NCBI GenBank assembly: GCA_910574885.1
Contig: CAJTDD010000020.1
Location: 33,645 to 97,644, forward strand
Direction of reading: 5' to 3'
DNA length: 64,000 bases
Source: Lachnospiraceae bacterium
GTDB lineage: Bacteria > Bacillota > Clostridia > Lachnospirales > Lachnospiraceae
This document shows, piece by piece, positions 50,194 through 60,187 of the stretch (its first letter is position 1; each line of letters begins with the position of its first letter). Both the position numbers and the translations under genes were made by a program. The notes below the pieces were generated by a model. That model saw nothing but the letters and a program-made list of their open reading frames with translations, was not told the origin of the DNA and did no database searches.

Positions 50194-50829
50194 TCATTCC
50201 AAAAAAGAATGGCTCATGATATAAAATTCTTCTTGTGCAGGCGTGTGTTTCCGTTCTTTCGGGGGCAGGGTACTATCATAAGCGTTTGCGTGTTCCGGCA
50301 GCACTTCCATCACCGGACTGTCCCTATAATACCACTTCCGGCCATCCAGCGCCCCTGCTTTAAGTTCTTTTACCAACATAGCCGCCGGGAACTTACCGCC
50401 TTCTACGCATACATTGTGCTTTTTACAGCTTACAAATCCACTGGATACATAATTAGACGGCGATCCAAAAATAACTACTGTGTCATATCCCATAGACATT
50501 GCCTGTTCAAAGGAATGCTGGATCAGCAGCTTTCCATAACCTTTGCGTTGATATCCAGGTTCTATACAAAGCGGGCCAAAAGTCAGGATATTTTTTATAT
50601 TTCCATCGCTATCTGTCAATGTCGCCTTTGTGTACATAATATTTCCAATAACCTTATCATCAAGTTCTAAGACAAAATCCAGTTCATGGATGAAATCTTT
50701 ATGTGACCGCATAGTATGGACAAGGTAATGTTCCACGCATCCAGGTATATACAAATTATAAAATGCATTTCGTGTTATGCTTTCTACGATTTTATAGTCC
50801 CTTGGCTCTTCATTGCGAATATTCAGCAT
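50194..50829 (-). CDS. GNAT-family N-acetyltransferase
   Basis: 211 aa. The acetyl-CoA site is LCIEPGYQRKGYGKLLIQHS (R/Q-x-x-G-x-G/A) near residues 92-111, and the C-terminal half follows the usual GNAT layout with YDTVVIFGSPSNYVSSGF. The acceptor is unknown; similar proteins modify small molecules or antibiotics. It is in the cargo patch of the ICE, with no partner gene. Confidence 0.85.
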   Translation of the reverse strand: MLNIRNEEPRDYKIVESITRNAFYNLYIPGCVEHYLVHTMRSHKDFIHELDFVLELDDKVIGNIMYTKATLTDSDGNIKNILTFGPLCIEPGYQRKGYGKLLIQHSFEQAMSMGYDTVVIFGSPSNYVSSGFVSCKKHNVCVEGGKFPAAMLVKELKAGALDGRKWYYRDSPVMEVLPEHANAYDSTLPPKERKHTPAQEEFYIMSHSFLE

Positions 50830-50875
50830 TTTTAGTTCCTCCGTATACTAAATAACTTTTACACAAACTGGAATT

Positions 50876-51358
50876 TTATTGTTTATCATTTTTCTTCATT
50901 CTTACTTTGCCTGTTACTTTCTCTACCACTAGTTTGAAAACTTTTGTATGAGGAATTACTGATTTGTTAAACGGAAAATCCTCTTGATGATAATGCTTCA
51001 TCAAAATACATAAAGCATCATATTTTTCATCATCAGAAAGCATTTTAATGTATCCTTGTCCTATAACGCTTTTATACTCCATTGTACAACTCCCACGTTC
51101 AGTTTCTGTTACCAATTTATGCTCACAATCCATTTCAAAACTGGCTCTATTATCCTTTTCGATTAAATCAAATTTTGTTCCCTCCATAGCTCCATGAAAA
51201 TACAACTCAATTTTATCTTCTTTTATACATATCCCAAAATTGAGTGGTAATATATACGGATAGCCATTATTGTTTAAAGCAATTCGGCACACATCACATT
51301 TTTCCATGATAGCTACAATATCTTCAAATTCCTTAACTTCTCTATCTGAACGACGCAT
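50876..51358 (-). CDS. pyridoxamine 5'-phosphate oxidase-like flavin-binding protein
   Basis: 160 aa from ATG 51358 (MRRSDREVKEFEDIVAIMEK), which follows GGGAGGTAAAA. Split-barrel FMN-binding fold: CDVCRIALNNNGYPYILPLN, LYFHGAMEGTKFDLI, SVIGQGYIKML. This group (nitroimidazole-resistance/NimA-like and 5-nitro reductase relatives) often acts on small oxidants or drugs. The XRE gene immediately upstream probably regulates it. Confidence 0.83.
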   Translation of the reverse strand: MRRSDREVKEFEDIVAIMEKCDVCRIALNNNGYPYILPLNFGICIKEDKIELYFHGAMEGTKFDLIEKDNRASFEMDCEHKLVTETERGSCTMEYKSVIGQGYIKMLSDDEKYDALCILMKHYHQEDFPFNKSVIPHTKVFKLVVEKVTGKVRMKKNDKQ

Positions 51359-51392
51359 TTTTACCTCCCATTTGAAAATCACAAATCCCGAT

Positions 51393-51929
51393 TTATCTCG
51401 CTTGTTTGCTCTCACACAAGGCTAGGAAGCTGTCGTTGCTTATTCGACCTAATAAAGGGGATAAATCGGTATCTTCCGCAATTTTTTCTTTGTGATACAG
51501 GCAAAGCTTCTGCAAAGTCTCCTGTGTAAAATAATCTAAAAGATAAAAGATTTCTTCAAATTGAGTTATTGTATCCATATATTTTTCGGCCAATCTGTTA
51601 ATTAAAGGACTATTCATATACGAACTGTAAACAACAATATCCTCATAACAATTTATCAACGGGGAATTACCCTCCTGTAATTGCAGAATTTGTTCCTCTG
51701 ACACCGTTTCTGATTTGTCCTTTTCTTTGGCCTGCAACAGTTCATCTATAGAAATATCAAAAAGCGCTGCCAACTTTCCAATATTATCAAGGTCAGGAAA
51801 TCCGTTTCCACACTCCCACTTGCTCACCGCCTTTTCTGTGATATACAGCCTGTCGGCGAGTTCGGTCTGCGTCATATGCCTTTCCCTTCGTAGCTTTGCT
51901 ATGTGTTCACCAAGTTTTTTGGATTCCAT
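51393..51929 (-). CDS. XRE-family transcriptional regulator
   Basis: 178 aa. HTH in MTQTELADRLYITEKAVSKW at residues 18-37; the rest is a helical region without an assigned domain. AAAGGAGG lies before the ATG. It precedes the flavin-binding protein gene by 34 bp in one operon, which it may autoregulate. Confidence 0.85.
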   Translation of the reverse strand: MESKKLGEHIAKLRRERHMTQTELADRLYITEKAVSKWECGNGFPDLDNIGKLAALFDISIDELLQAKEKDKSETVSEEQILQLQEGNSPLINCYEDIVVYSSYMNSPLINRLAEKYMDTITQFEEIFYLLDYFTQETLQKLCLYHKEKIAEDTDLSPLLGRISNDSFLALCESKQAR

Positions 51930-52035
51930 TTGAACCTGCCTCCTTTCACGTCTATTTTATATTGGCAGCCCAAATTATTCAACCTACTTGTCGTAGATGT
52001 TGTGGTGCGAAATACTACGAAACGTGGGATGGAAT

Positions 52036-52347
52036 TTAGCATTCAGAATCATTTTCCAATGTATCCAAACGAATTCCTGCCTCATCAATGTCATTCAATA
52101 TATCCTCTATCCTATTTTCCAAATCATCAACTCTGCTTTCTGCACCTTCAATATCTGATATCACGCCTCCAACAGGACAGCTATTCAATGTGATATTGCA
52201 ATTATCACCAAGTTTGATATCTCCCAAGGAACACTTAGTAAGTACTATCTCTTTACATTGATCAATACATAAATGTTCAAATAGTTTTTCGAGTTTTTCT
52301 ATTCTTTCCTCCAGACTTTTAATATATTCCTCTCTATCAATTTTCAT
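52036..52347 (-). CDS. coiled-coil protein of unknown function
   Basis: 103 aa from ATG 52347 (MKIDREEYIKSLEERIEKLE), which has AAAGGAG upstream. Two coiled-coil stretches flank a central beta-like CSLGDIKLGDNCNITLNSCP segment with two cysteines. Not recognised. The gene stands alone; the 570 bp upstream on its left-hand neighbour's side lie before the adhesin. Confidence 0.55.
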   Translation of the reverse strand: MKIDREEYIKSLEERIEKLEKLFEHLCIDQCKEIVLTKCSLGDIKLGDNCNITLNSCPVGGVISDIEGAESRVDDLENRIEDILNDIDEAGIRLDTLENDSEC

Positions 52348-52488
52348 AATATTTTTTCTCCTTTCAGCATTTATCCGAACTGCAAATTCCGATTGTTCTT
52401 TATATTCTAGCACATCTAAATGCCTTTTTCATTCAATATTTCAGCTCATTTACAAGAAAATGAAAAAGTTTTCAAATCTGCTTGTATT

Positions 52489-52523
52489 TTACCCTTTCCA
52501 GTCTGCGATTAGTGAAAGGGTAA
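52489..52523. terminator. hairpin in the 570-bp gap before the adhesin
   Basis: TTACCCTTTC/GAAAGGGTAA with a 15-nt loop; a weak bidirectional terminator. The remainder of 52348-52916 contains a 61-codon frame (52641-52826) without a good start or family likeness, and GC-rich leader-like sequence (52590-52850). Confidence 0.45.
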
Positions 52524-52916
52524 CATTTCTGAAAATTTCAATCTATCACAATTCAAAGAGTTTCCCTTTCACCGTACCTTGAAAATTTCATATCCTGCCC
52601 AGATTGATACCCGGTATTGAGTGTGCATCCTTAGCGTACCTTGCCGGAGAAAACGCTCCAGGAGAGAAGCCGGGGCAGGGAACGGGTCTGGGAGGAACAC
52701 AGGAAAACGCTCAATATGAAATATAACCAGTCCGGGCAACCGGGCTGGATAACAGCAGATGCCATGCAGGGAAGTCTTTTGCACCGGTGCGTTTATGTGC
52801 CAGGGCAGAGGGCTTTCCTGTATTGATGTGCTGTTATCGGCTGGCAGTGCAAATAAAACGAAGGGAGACAGATATATGGGAACGTAGAAAAGGAAGTAAG
52901 CGGAAAATACAGGATA

Positions 52917-55900
52917 ATGGCAGTTATGGAACTGCACAACGAAGAAAGCGAGGGACAAAATATATTGAAAGGAAACGTAAAAAGGATTGTATCTGGCCTG
53001 CTGTCGGCGGTCACGGTCTTGTCAGCCTTCTTACAGCCGGCGGGAGTTCATGCGGCAGAGCTGGAACCTGCAGCTTACGAAGCAGAGTATCCGGCTTTGG
53101 AGAAGGTGAAGGAAAAACTGACTACGGATGAAATTGTAGATGTGGGAGATTATACCGTAGAGCTTGACAGCAGTTTTGACGTGGAACATGATTTCTCCGG
53201 CATAGAGTTCTCGTCGGATAAGGTAAAAGTCACATTCCATGAGGCAAAGAATAACGATGGGAAAAAGTTTGACATCGGGAAGGCAGGGACTTACAAAGCA
53301 GTTTATTTTGTAGAGCCTGTTAGTAAGAATCCGTCCTACCTTGTAAGCCGTAACATCATTGTAAAGGAAAAAGCGTCTGCCCCATCTTCGGGAAAGCAGG
53401 CGGCAGATAAAGAAGAAAGTGGGAACAGCCATTCTGACGGCTCGGAAGGAAACATAGAAGATGGGGAGGGAGATTTGCCGGGACAGGCGGCAGGTACTGA
53501 AGAAATCCCAGAAGAATCCATGACGGAAGCCGAGATGGAGGCGGTCATAGAGGGCATGGAACAGGCAGAAGATACCAGGAAGGATGCGGAAATGATTGCA
53601 GAGGAAGAAGGCATCCTCCTGTTTGCGGAGAACCGGCAGATGGCAAGGGCATCCGGCTCCGCAACGATGGTAAAAGGCAGGAAGATTTATTATCCCGGAA
53701 ACCTGGGGAACTATTCCACCTGTTATTTTACGGTAAACGGCAAGATTGCATACTGTCTGGAATCGGCAAAGGGTTCCCCGGATACTGGGAGCTACGCCGC
53801 TAAAATCATAGACGGGAATCCGAACCTGCAGAAAGCGCTTGTCGTTCCCACAGGGAGCGCTACACAGGATATCGGGAGTTATTATGAGGAAGAAAGCGGC
53901 AATTCCGTGAGCCTTTCCGTGGACTGGCTGGAACGTGCAAGAGTGAAAGTGGTGAAGGTGGATTCCATTGCCAACGCAAAACTTTCCGGAGCCGTATTCG
54001 GCGTTTACCGTGATAAGGACTGTACCGATCTGATTACCCGGATGCCTGTAACGGACAGTAACGGTGCATCGGAAGTAGAAATTGTCATGACGCAGGATAC
54101 CGTGTATCTGAAAGAGATCACAGCCCCTGTGGGATACCGTTATAATGCGACTGCTTACCGTGTGGCGCTGAAAGCGAACCAGACGATTTCCACGACTGTG
54201 CCGGATGTGGAGCAGCTTGGGAACCTAACCATTTACAAAGAGGGGGAAGTCCTGAAAGGCGCTTCACCGAATGAGGATGGTACGGTATTCCAGTATGAAA
54301 GCCGCAGGCAGAAAGGCGCTGTATTCAATGTATATGCAGTAAAAGATATTACCACGCCTTACGGTTCTGTTGTCTACAAAGCCGGGGAGCTGGTAGCGGA
54401 AAACCTTACGACCGGGGACAATGGCTCTGTGACGCTTAAAAATCTGCATCTTGGAACATACCGGGTAAAAGAAATGCAGGCTCCGAAGAATTTCTACAAC
54501 AAAGGGGAAACAAAAGACGTGGCGGTCACTTATGCCGGGCAGATGGCAGAAGCGGCATTTTCTGACACTACATTCTTAAATGACAGGCAGAAGGCGGAAG
54601 TGTGTGTGGTAAAGAAAGATAAAGATACGGCAAACGGATTAGCAGGGGGAATTTTCGGGCTGTATGCTTCAGAAAATATCACCAATGCAGATGGGAATGT
54701 TGTTGTATCCAGAGGGACGCTGCTTGACAAGGCAACGACAGACAATGACGGCAATGCGGTATTTTCCGCAGACCTTCCGATTGGATTCGGGTATGAGGTG
54801 AAGGAGATCCAGGCTCCGGAAGGATATGTCAGGAATACGGAAGATATATATTCTTTCCGGTTCAGCTATACCAATGATACGGAGGCGAAAGTGACTTTCT
54901 CACATATCTTTGCCAATGAGCGTGTCAATGCCACGATCCGTCTGCAGAAGAAGGATAAGGAAACCAATAAAAATATCCCGCAAGGGGACGCAACGCTGGA
55001 ACATGCCGTTTATGGCTTATATGCAAGGAATGATATTTTACATCCGGATAAAAAGACAGGTATCCTTTATAAAGCCGGGGAACAGGTGGGGACGCTGACC
55101 ACGGATAAAGAGGGAAGGGCGGAGATTACAGATTTATACCTTGGGGAGTATTTTGTAAAAGAGATCACGCCGCCCACGGGTTATCTGGCGGATGAAGCGG
55201 AGTATAACCTGGCCTGCAGCTATGAGGGAGATTTGGTGGCTACGGTAGAACGTGACTGCACATCCCCGGAACAGGTGAAAAAGCAGCCGTTCCAGATTAT
55301 CAAGGCGGCAGACAATGGGAAAACCGATGCAGATTTATTATCCGGCGCAGGGTTTACAGCATGGCTGGTATCTTCCCTGGATAAGAAGGGGAATGGCGGC
55401 TATGATTTTGATTCTGCTGAACCTGTGGTAATCGGGGAGAATGGGGCAACGGAAATCTTCACCGATGAAAGAGGGTATGCCTGCAGTATCCCGCTCCCGT
55501 TCGGGACGTACATTGTGAGGGAGACAACTACGCCGCATAATTATACGCCGGTCAAGGATTTTCTTGTGCGTATCACGGAGCATAAGCCGAACACACCGCA
55601 GGTATGGCGGGTGCTTTTGGACGATGAATTTGAAGCGAAGCTGAAAATCGTAAAGCAGGACGATGAAACGAAAAAGGCTGTGCTTGCGGAAAATACAGAG
55701 TTCAAGGTATACGACCTGGACAATGAAAAATATGTGGAGCAGGTAACGACTTATCCGACCGTGGTAACGCATAAGTCCTATTTTACAGACAGCGAGGGTT
55801 ATCTGATCCTGCCGCAGAACCTGAAAATCGGGCATTACCGCATTGAGGAAGTAAACGCTCCGTCCGGATACACATTAAATGAGAATTATTATGAAGTATC

Positions 55901-58382
55901 CGTGGATTCCGATACGCTGTACCAGATGGACGATGTGTCGGGGGATGTTATCATTGATGTTGTCTATGAAAACCATCCGGTAAAGGGCGAGCTTCATATC
56001 GTGAAAAAGGGCGAAGTGCTGAACCAGTATGATGATAAGGATTTCCGATATGAAACGGAGAACCTGGAGGGAGCAGAGTTCAAAGTCTATGCGGCAGAAG
56101 ATATTTACACCGCTGATTTTCAGAAAGATAAAAACGGGAACCGTATCTTAGAGTATGCTTCCGGCGCACTGGTGGATACGCTGGTGACAGATAAAGATGG
56201 GAAAACATTTATCGGCAACCTCCCCCTTGGCACATACCGGGTAGAGGAAATAAAAGCCGCGGAAGGGTTTGTGCTGAATGGAGAGGCGCAGACGATTACT
56301 TTTGCTTATGCAGACCAGAATACGCCAATCATCGAGCAGACAGCCACATTTGAAAATGACCGCCAAAAAGTGAAGATTGCGGTGGTGAAGAAAGACGCGA
56401 AGAATGGAGCTGTGGTCGCGGGCGCAGTCTTTGGACTGTATGCGAAGGCTGATATTTTGGCACATGGGAAAGTAATCGTTAAAGCGGATACGCTGCTTGG
56501 GGAAGCCATGACCGGGGAAGATGGACGGGCAGTCTTTGACTTGGATCTGCCTTTCGGGGAATATTACATCCGGGAGGAGCAGGCTCCTGCAGGCTATGTA
56601 TCTTCCGATGAAACCATTGAAGTATCTGCAGCTTATCAAGGGCAGGATGTGAAGGTAGCGGAATACGTCTCTGAATTTGAGAATGAGCCGACAACCGTTT
56701 CCATTAAAAAGACAGACCTTGCAACAGGCGTGGAACTTTCTGGTGCGACGCTGACTGTCCTTGATAAAGAGGGGAACACCGTAGACACATGGAAATCCGT
56801 CAAAGGCAAGGAACATATCATAGAACGGCTGACAGTAGGGGAAACCTATACGCTCCGGGAGGAATTAGCGCCTTATGGATATTTAAAGGCAGAGGAAATC
56901 ACGTTTACCGTGGAAGATACGACTGAAATCCAAAAGGCGGAGATGAAGGACGATGTGCCGACAGGTACGCTCCTGATCAACAAAGAAGGGGAGTTTTTAG
57001 AGGATGTGTCGTTGCTGGACAGCATTGGCGGCTGGATCACGCATCTGTTTGAGTATGTCACCGGCTCACTGAAAGACGTTACCTTTGAGGTATATGCTTT
57101 AAAGGATATAAAAGCGGCAGATGGGGAGAGTGACGATTACTACAAAAAAGATGAGCTGGTGGACACCATCACCACAGACGATACCGGAATTGCGAAACTG
57201 GAAAATCTCCCTCTTGGGAAATACTATGTGAAGGAGAAAGAAACGGCAGAGGGCTATGTCCTGGATGGAGAGATCCGGGAGATTGACCTAACTTACCGCG
57301 ACCAGGATGCCGCAGTTGTTACCTTCTCTACAGACTGGCAGAATAACCGCCAGAAAGCGGAAGTGAATGTAATGAAAACCGAGAAGGACTCTGACCGTGC
57401 GGTGGAAGGGACGGTATTTGCCCTTTGTGCGAAAGAGGACATTACCAATAAAGACGGCGAAGTGATCATGGAAGCGGATACGGTGATTGAGGAAAAAGCC
57501 ACAGATAAAGACGGTAAGCTGTCATTTGCGGCTGACCTTCCGATAGGATTCCCCTATTATGTGAAGGAAACCGCCCCGGCTCCGGGATTCACCAGTGAGG
57601 GAGAGGTACAGGAATTTGACTTTACCTATGAAACTGCGAAACAAAAAAGCCTTTCCTATGTGCTTGCCTTTGAAAATGTGCCTACGGTATTCGAGTTTAC
57701 CAAAACATCCCTTACGGATGGCAAAGAGGTAGAGGGCGCGAAGCTTCAGGTGACGGATGAAGAAGGAAATGTCGTGGATGAATGGGTTTCCGGCAAGGAA
57801 CCGCACATCATCAAGGAATTAGTGGTCGGTAAGAAATATACCATGACAGAGACACAGCCTGCAGACGGATATGTGACTGCAGAAAGCATTGAGTTTACCG
57901 TGGAGAATACGGGAGAAGTGCAGAAGGTGGAAATGAAGGATGATGTGACAAAGGTGGAGATTTCCAAAACGGATATCGCTGGGAAGGAGCTGCCGGGAGC
58001 GAAACTTTCCATCATGGATAAAGAAGGGAAAATAGTGGAAAGCTGGACTTCCGAAAATAAGCCGCATTATATGGAAATGCTGCCGATTGGGGAATACACG
58101 CTTCATGAAGAAAGTGCGCCGGACGGTTATCTGGTAGCAGGGGATGTGAAATTTGAAGTAAAAGATACCGGGGAGATTCAGAAGGTTGCGATGAAGGATG
58201 AAGCAAAGCCGGATGAGCCGGAACAGCCGAAGGAAACGTCGAAGCCGGAAACACCATCTGCCGGAACGCCGAAAACAGGGGATGACAGGCCGTTTTGGTT
58301 ATGGATTGCTTTAGCCGGGATTGCAGTCTGCGGCATTGGAGGTTCCATTTTTATATTCTGCAGAAAAAGGAAGGAGGACTGA
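52917..58382 (+). CDS. giant SpaA/Cna-B repeat surface adhesin with partial thioester domain
   Basis: 1821 aa. Signal peptide (IVSGLLSAVTVLSAFLQPAG-VHA). The thioester-domain start (KIYYPGNLGNYSTCYFTVNG, KIAYCLES) breaks after NPNLQKAL and jumps to VVPTGSATQDIGSYYEEE, so its ~150-aa core with the thioester glutamine seems deleted in frame. About 13 SpaA-type beta-sandwich repeats follow (each ending like KEITAPVGY or EEVNAPSGY). PKTGDDRPFWLWIAL then a KRK tail is a sortase anchor. TTG 52965 with GAGGGA is an alternative start. Cell-surface ICE adhesin; may promote mating-pair contact. Confidence 0.85.
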   Translation: MAVMELHNEESEGQNILKGNVKRIVSGLLSAVTVLSAFLQPAGVHAAELEPAAYEAEYPALEKVKEKLTTDEIVDVGDYTVELDSSFDVEHDFSGIEFSSDKVKVTFHEAKNNDGKKFDIGKAGTYKAVYFVEPVSKNPSYLVSRNIIVKEKASAPSSGKQAADKEESGNSHSDGSEGNIEDGEGDLPGQAAGTEEIPEESMTEAEMEAVIEGMEQAEDTRKDAEMIAEEEGILLFAENRQMARASGSATMVKGRKIYYPGNLGNYSTCYFTVNGKIAYCLESAKGSPDTGSYAAKIIDGNPNLQKALVVPTGSATQDIGSYYEEESGNSVSLSVDWLERARVKVVKVDSIANAKLSGAVFGVYRDKDCTDLITRMPVTDSNGASEVEIVMTQDTVYLKEITAPVGYRYNATAYRVALKANQTISTTVPDVEQLGNLTIYKEGEVLKGASPNEDGTVFQYESRRQKGAVFNVYAVKDITTPYGSVVYKAGELVAENLTTGDNGSVTLKNLHLGTYRVKEMQAPKNFYNKGETKDVAVTYAGQMAEAAFSDTTFLNDRQKAEVCVVKKDKDTANGLAGGIFGLYASENITNADGNVVVSRGTLLDKATTDNDGNAVFSADLPIGFGYEVKEIQAPEGYVRNTEDIYSFRFSYTNDTEAKVTFSHIFANERVNATIRLQKKDKETNKNIPQGDATLEHAVYGLYARNDILHPDKKTGILYKAGEQVGTLTTDKEGRAEITDLYLGEYFVKEITPPTGYLADEAEYNLACSYEGDLVATVERDCTSPEQVKKQPFQIIKAADNGKTDADLLSGAGFTAWLVSSLDKKGNGGYDFDSAEPVVIGENGATEIFTDERGYACSIPLPFGTYIVRETTTPHNYTPVKDFLVRITEHKPNTPQVWRVLLDDEFEAKLKIVKQDDETKKAVLAENTEFKVYDLDNEKYVEQVTTYPTVVTHKSYFTDSEGYLILPQNLKIGHYRIEEVNAPSGYTLNENYYEVSVDSDTLYQMDDVSGDVIIDVVYENHPVKGELHIVKKGEVLNQYDDKDFRYETENLEGAEFKVYAAEDIYTADFQKDKNGNRILEYASGALVDTLVTDKDGKTFIGNLPLGTYRVEEIKAAEGFVLNGEAQTITFAYADQNTPIIEQTATFENDRQKVKIAVVKKDAKNGAVVAGAVFGLYAKADILAHGKVIVKADTLLGEAMTGEDGRAVFDLDLPFGEYYIREEQAPAGYVSSDETIEVSAAYQGQDVKVAEYVSEFENEPTTVSIKKTDLATGVELSGATLTVLDKEGNTVDTWKSVKGKEHIIERLTVGETYTLREELAPYGYLKAEEITFTVEDTTEIQKAEMKDDVPTGTLLINKEGEFLEDVSLLDSIGGWITHLFEYVTGSLKDVTFEVYALKDIKAADGESDDYYKKDELVDTITTDDTGIAKLENLPLGKYYVKEKETAEGYVLDGEIREIDLTYRDQDAAVVTFSTDWQNNRQKAEVNVMKTEKDSDRAVEGTVFALCAKEDITNKDGEVIMEADTVIEEKATDKDGKLSFAADLPIGFPYYVKETAPAPGFTSEGEVQEFDFTYETAKQKSLSYVLAFENVPTVFEFTKTSLTDGKEVEGAKLQVTDEEGNVVDEWVSGKEPHIIKELVVGKKYTMTETQPADGYVTAESIEFTVENTGEVQKVEMKDDVTKVEISKTDIAGKELPGAKLSIMDKEGKIVESWTSENKPHYMEMLPIGEYTLHEESAPDGYLVAGDVKFEVKDTGEIQKVAMKDEAKPDEPEQPKETSKPETPSAGTPKTGDDRPFWLWIALAGIAVCGIGGSIFIFCRKRKED

Positions 58383-58449
58383 CAGCGCCTGGAGAAATCC
58401 GGGTGGCTGACTATTGTAACAAAATAATAAGATAACAAGGCATGGCAGG

Positions 58450-58480
58450 CGCTTACGGAAAGAATCTGTAAGCGTTTTTT
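58450..58480 (+). terminator. intrinsic terminator after the adhesin
   Basis: CGCTTAC/GTAAGCG with an 11-nt loop followed by TTTTTT. Confidence 0.88.
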
Positions 58481-58491
58481 CATGCCTGTAT

Positions 58492-58566
58492 ATATGGGGA
58501 ACTGCTGATTTTAGATTTTGCATGGAAATATATTGATAGGAACCTGTGCATGGCAGTTCCCCATAT
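58492..58566. repeat. 14-bp inverted repeat before the small membrane gene
   Basis: ATATGGGGAACTGC and its exact complement (58553-58566) enclose a 47-nt loop and end 18 bp before an ATG. It could be an attenuator or processing structure. Confidence 0.5.
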
Positions 58567-58584
58567 GGAAAGGGGTGAAGCAAA

Positions 58585-58746
58585 ATGAAAGGGATTCTTG
58601 CCGTTGCAGGAATATTTGCGGCGGCCACGCTGTACTCATGTATCCGGGCAGGGGCGCAGGAGGACAGGCGTATGGAGGAAATGAAACGGAGAGGGGAATG
58701 GGATGCAGGCAGGAAGGGCAGACAGCCGGAACCGGGCGAAGGATAA
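58585..58746 (+). CDS. small single-helix membrane protein
   Basis: 53 aa: MKGILAVAGIFAAATLYSCI is one hydrophobic helix followed by a charged tail (QEDRRMEEMKRRGEWDAGRK). AAAGGGGTGAAG precedes the ATG. Its end overlaps the cysteine-rich gene by 44 bp in another frame. Small ICE proteins of this kind usually go unannotated. Confidence 0.6.
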   Translation: MKGILAVAGIFAAATLYSCIRAGAQEDRRMEEMKRRGEWDAGRKGRQPEPGEG

Positions 58747-59056
58747 CAGGGAATATGCGGCGGAAAAGCCGGGTGACTGTAAGCACTGCTATTTCTGGAA
58801 AGGGAAACGGAAAGGATGCAGCCAGAAGGAATGTTATTACCTTCTTCCAGAGGATATTGCAACATCAGAAACTGTGACAGGAGAAGTATTTCATCAGAAG
58901 TCAGATGAGAATCGTACCGGCAACTGTCAAGGATGTCCATATGGCAGACATTCCCCGTGCATCGGATACTGTATGAAGAAGATTTTGCGGGAGATGAGGG
59001 AGAAAAAACAATCCGCAGGAAAGGAGGGAGAACGCCTTGCAGGACGAGGTAAATGA
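58703..59056 (+). CDS. cysteine-rich ICE protein
   Basis: 117 aa. The pattern CKHCYFWKGKRKGCSQKECYYLLP, then CQGCPYGRHSPCIGYC, contains ten cysteines in CxxC-like pairs and suggests a zinc- or metal-binding fold. GGGGAATGGG precedes ATG 58703. It overlaps the PcfB gene by 20 bp. Family not recognised; it is conserved in position before PcfB in related ICEs as I recall. Confidence 0.65.
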   Translation: MQAGRADSRNRAKDNREYAAEKPGDCKHCYFWKGKRKGCSQKECYYLLPEDIATSETVTGEVFHQKSDENRTGNCQGCPYGRHSPCIGYCMKKILREMREKKQSAGKEGERLAGRGK

Positions 59057-59567
59057 GAAAACCGTATCACTGTGCGTCAATGGCGGCAAGATTTCCGCAC
59101 GGATTCTGAAAGCCGCCATGCTGAAAGCATTGGCAAAGATGGAGCAGGAGAAGCGGAACGGAAAGCAGAAACAGGCAGAGAAAAAAGCAATACAGAAGTC
59201 ACAGGAGGGCGGCGCTGTCTGTCACGGGAAGCAGAGCATGGAGAAGCTGATGAAACAGGGCTGCCAGCTTTCTAACATTGAAGTGACGAACGGCAATATC
59301 AAATCTTTTGAGAAATGCGCCCGGAAATACAGTATTGATTTCAGCCTGAAAAAAGATATGTCCATCTCCCCGCCCCGCTATTATGTATTCTTCAAGGCGA
59401 AAGACGTGGATGTTATGACGGCAGCATTTAAGGAATACACCGGGAAGTCACTGGCAAAAAGCAAAAAGCCGTCAATCCGGAAGAAACTGGAGCAGGCAAA
59501 GGAGCGGACGTCGAAGCACAGGGAACTGGAAAAGACAAAACAGAAGGAACGGGGGCCAGAGCATTGA
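59037..59567 (+). CDS. PcfB-family conjugation accessory protein (DUF3801)
   Basis: 176 aa, TTG start with GGAGGGAG upstream. The central domain (MEKLMKQGCQLSNIEVTNGN, FSLKKDMSISPPRYYVFFKA) is PcfB/DUF3801, an accessory factor of the relaxosome or coupling protein in Gram-positive conjugation. The C-terminus is lysine-rich. Its stop overlaps the VirD4 start by 4 bp. Confidence 0.85.
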   Translation: MQDEVNEKTVSLCVNGGKISARILKAAMLKALAKMEQEKRNGKQKQAEKKAIQKSQEGGAVCHGKQSMEKLMKQGCQLSNIEVTNGNIKSFEKCARKYSIDFSLKKDMSISPPRYYVFFKAKDVDVMTAAFKEYTGKSLAKSKKPSIRKKLEQAKERTSKHRELEKTKQKERGPEH

Positions 59568-60187
59568 GTGGGAAACGGAAAAAAAGACCTGCAGCAGAGA
59601 AAAAGTCCGTGCCATTGTCCGGGAAATTAAAAAGCATGATCCGGGAGAAAATGCCGCCTGTAGATACGAAACGTCTGGTAATGCTGAATATCCCCTATGG
59701 AATTGTGTTTTATCTGGTGGATAAATTAGCATGGCTGTACCGCCATTGCATAGGGGATTCCTTGATGGATAAGGCGATGGCGCTGTTCTTAAATTTCCAA
59801 CTGGCATTTGAAAATCCATTTCCGAGTATCCACGGGATTGACCTGCTGGCCGGAGCAGCCGGGGCGGTGGCAGTGAAGCTCATGGTATATCTGAAAGGCA
59901 AAAATGCGAAGAAGTACCGGCAGGGAGTGGAGTACGGATCTGCAAGATGGGGAACGCCGAAAGACATTGCCCCATACATAGACCCGGTATTTGAGAATAA
60001 TATCCTCCTGACGCAGACGGAACGCCTTACCATGAACAGTAGGCCGAAGCAGCCAAAGTATGCCAGGAATAAAAATGTCATTATTATCGGTGGGAGTGGG
60101 AGCGGCAAGACACGGTTCTATGTCAAACCGCAGCTCATGCAGATGACACCAAACGTCAGCTACTGTGTCACTGATCCGAACGGATAA
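59564..60187 (+). pseudogene. VirD4-like coupling protein, cut by a mobile element
   Basis: 207 residues of a VirD4/TraG-type coupling ATPase: two N-terminal membrane segments (VKLMVYL, about residues 40-110), YGSARWGTPKDI, and Walker A IIIGGSGSGKTRFYVKPQL at about 180. It breaks after YCVTDPNG, where the intact family continues DPKG and ~400 more residues. The following bases (ATAACTACAATAAGGG) belong to the inserted element. The ICE cannot transfer with this gene alone. Confidence 0.85.

Noticed and set aside
52641..52826. 61-codon frame in the adhesin leader
   Set aside because: No suitable ribosome site or family match; the sequence looks like GC-rich leader DNA.
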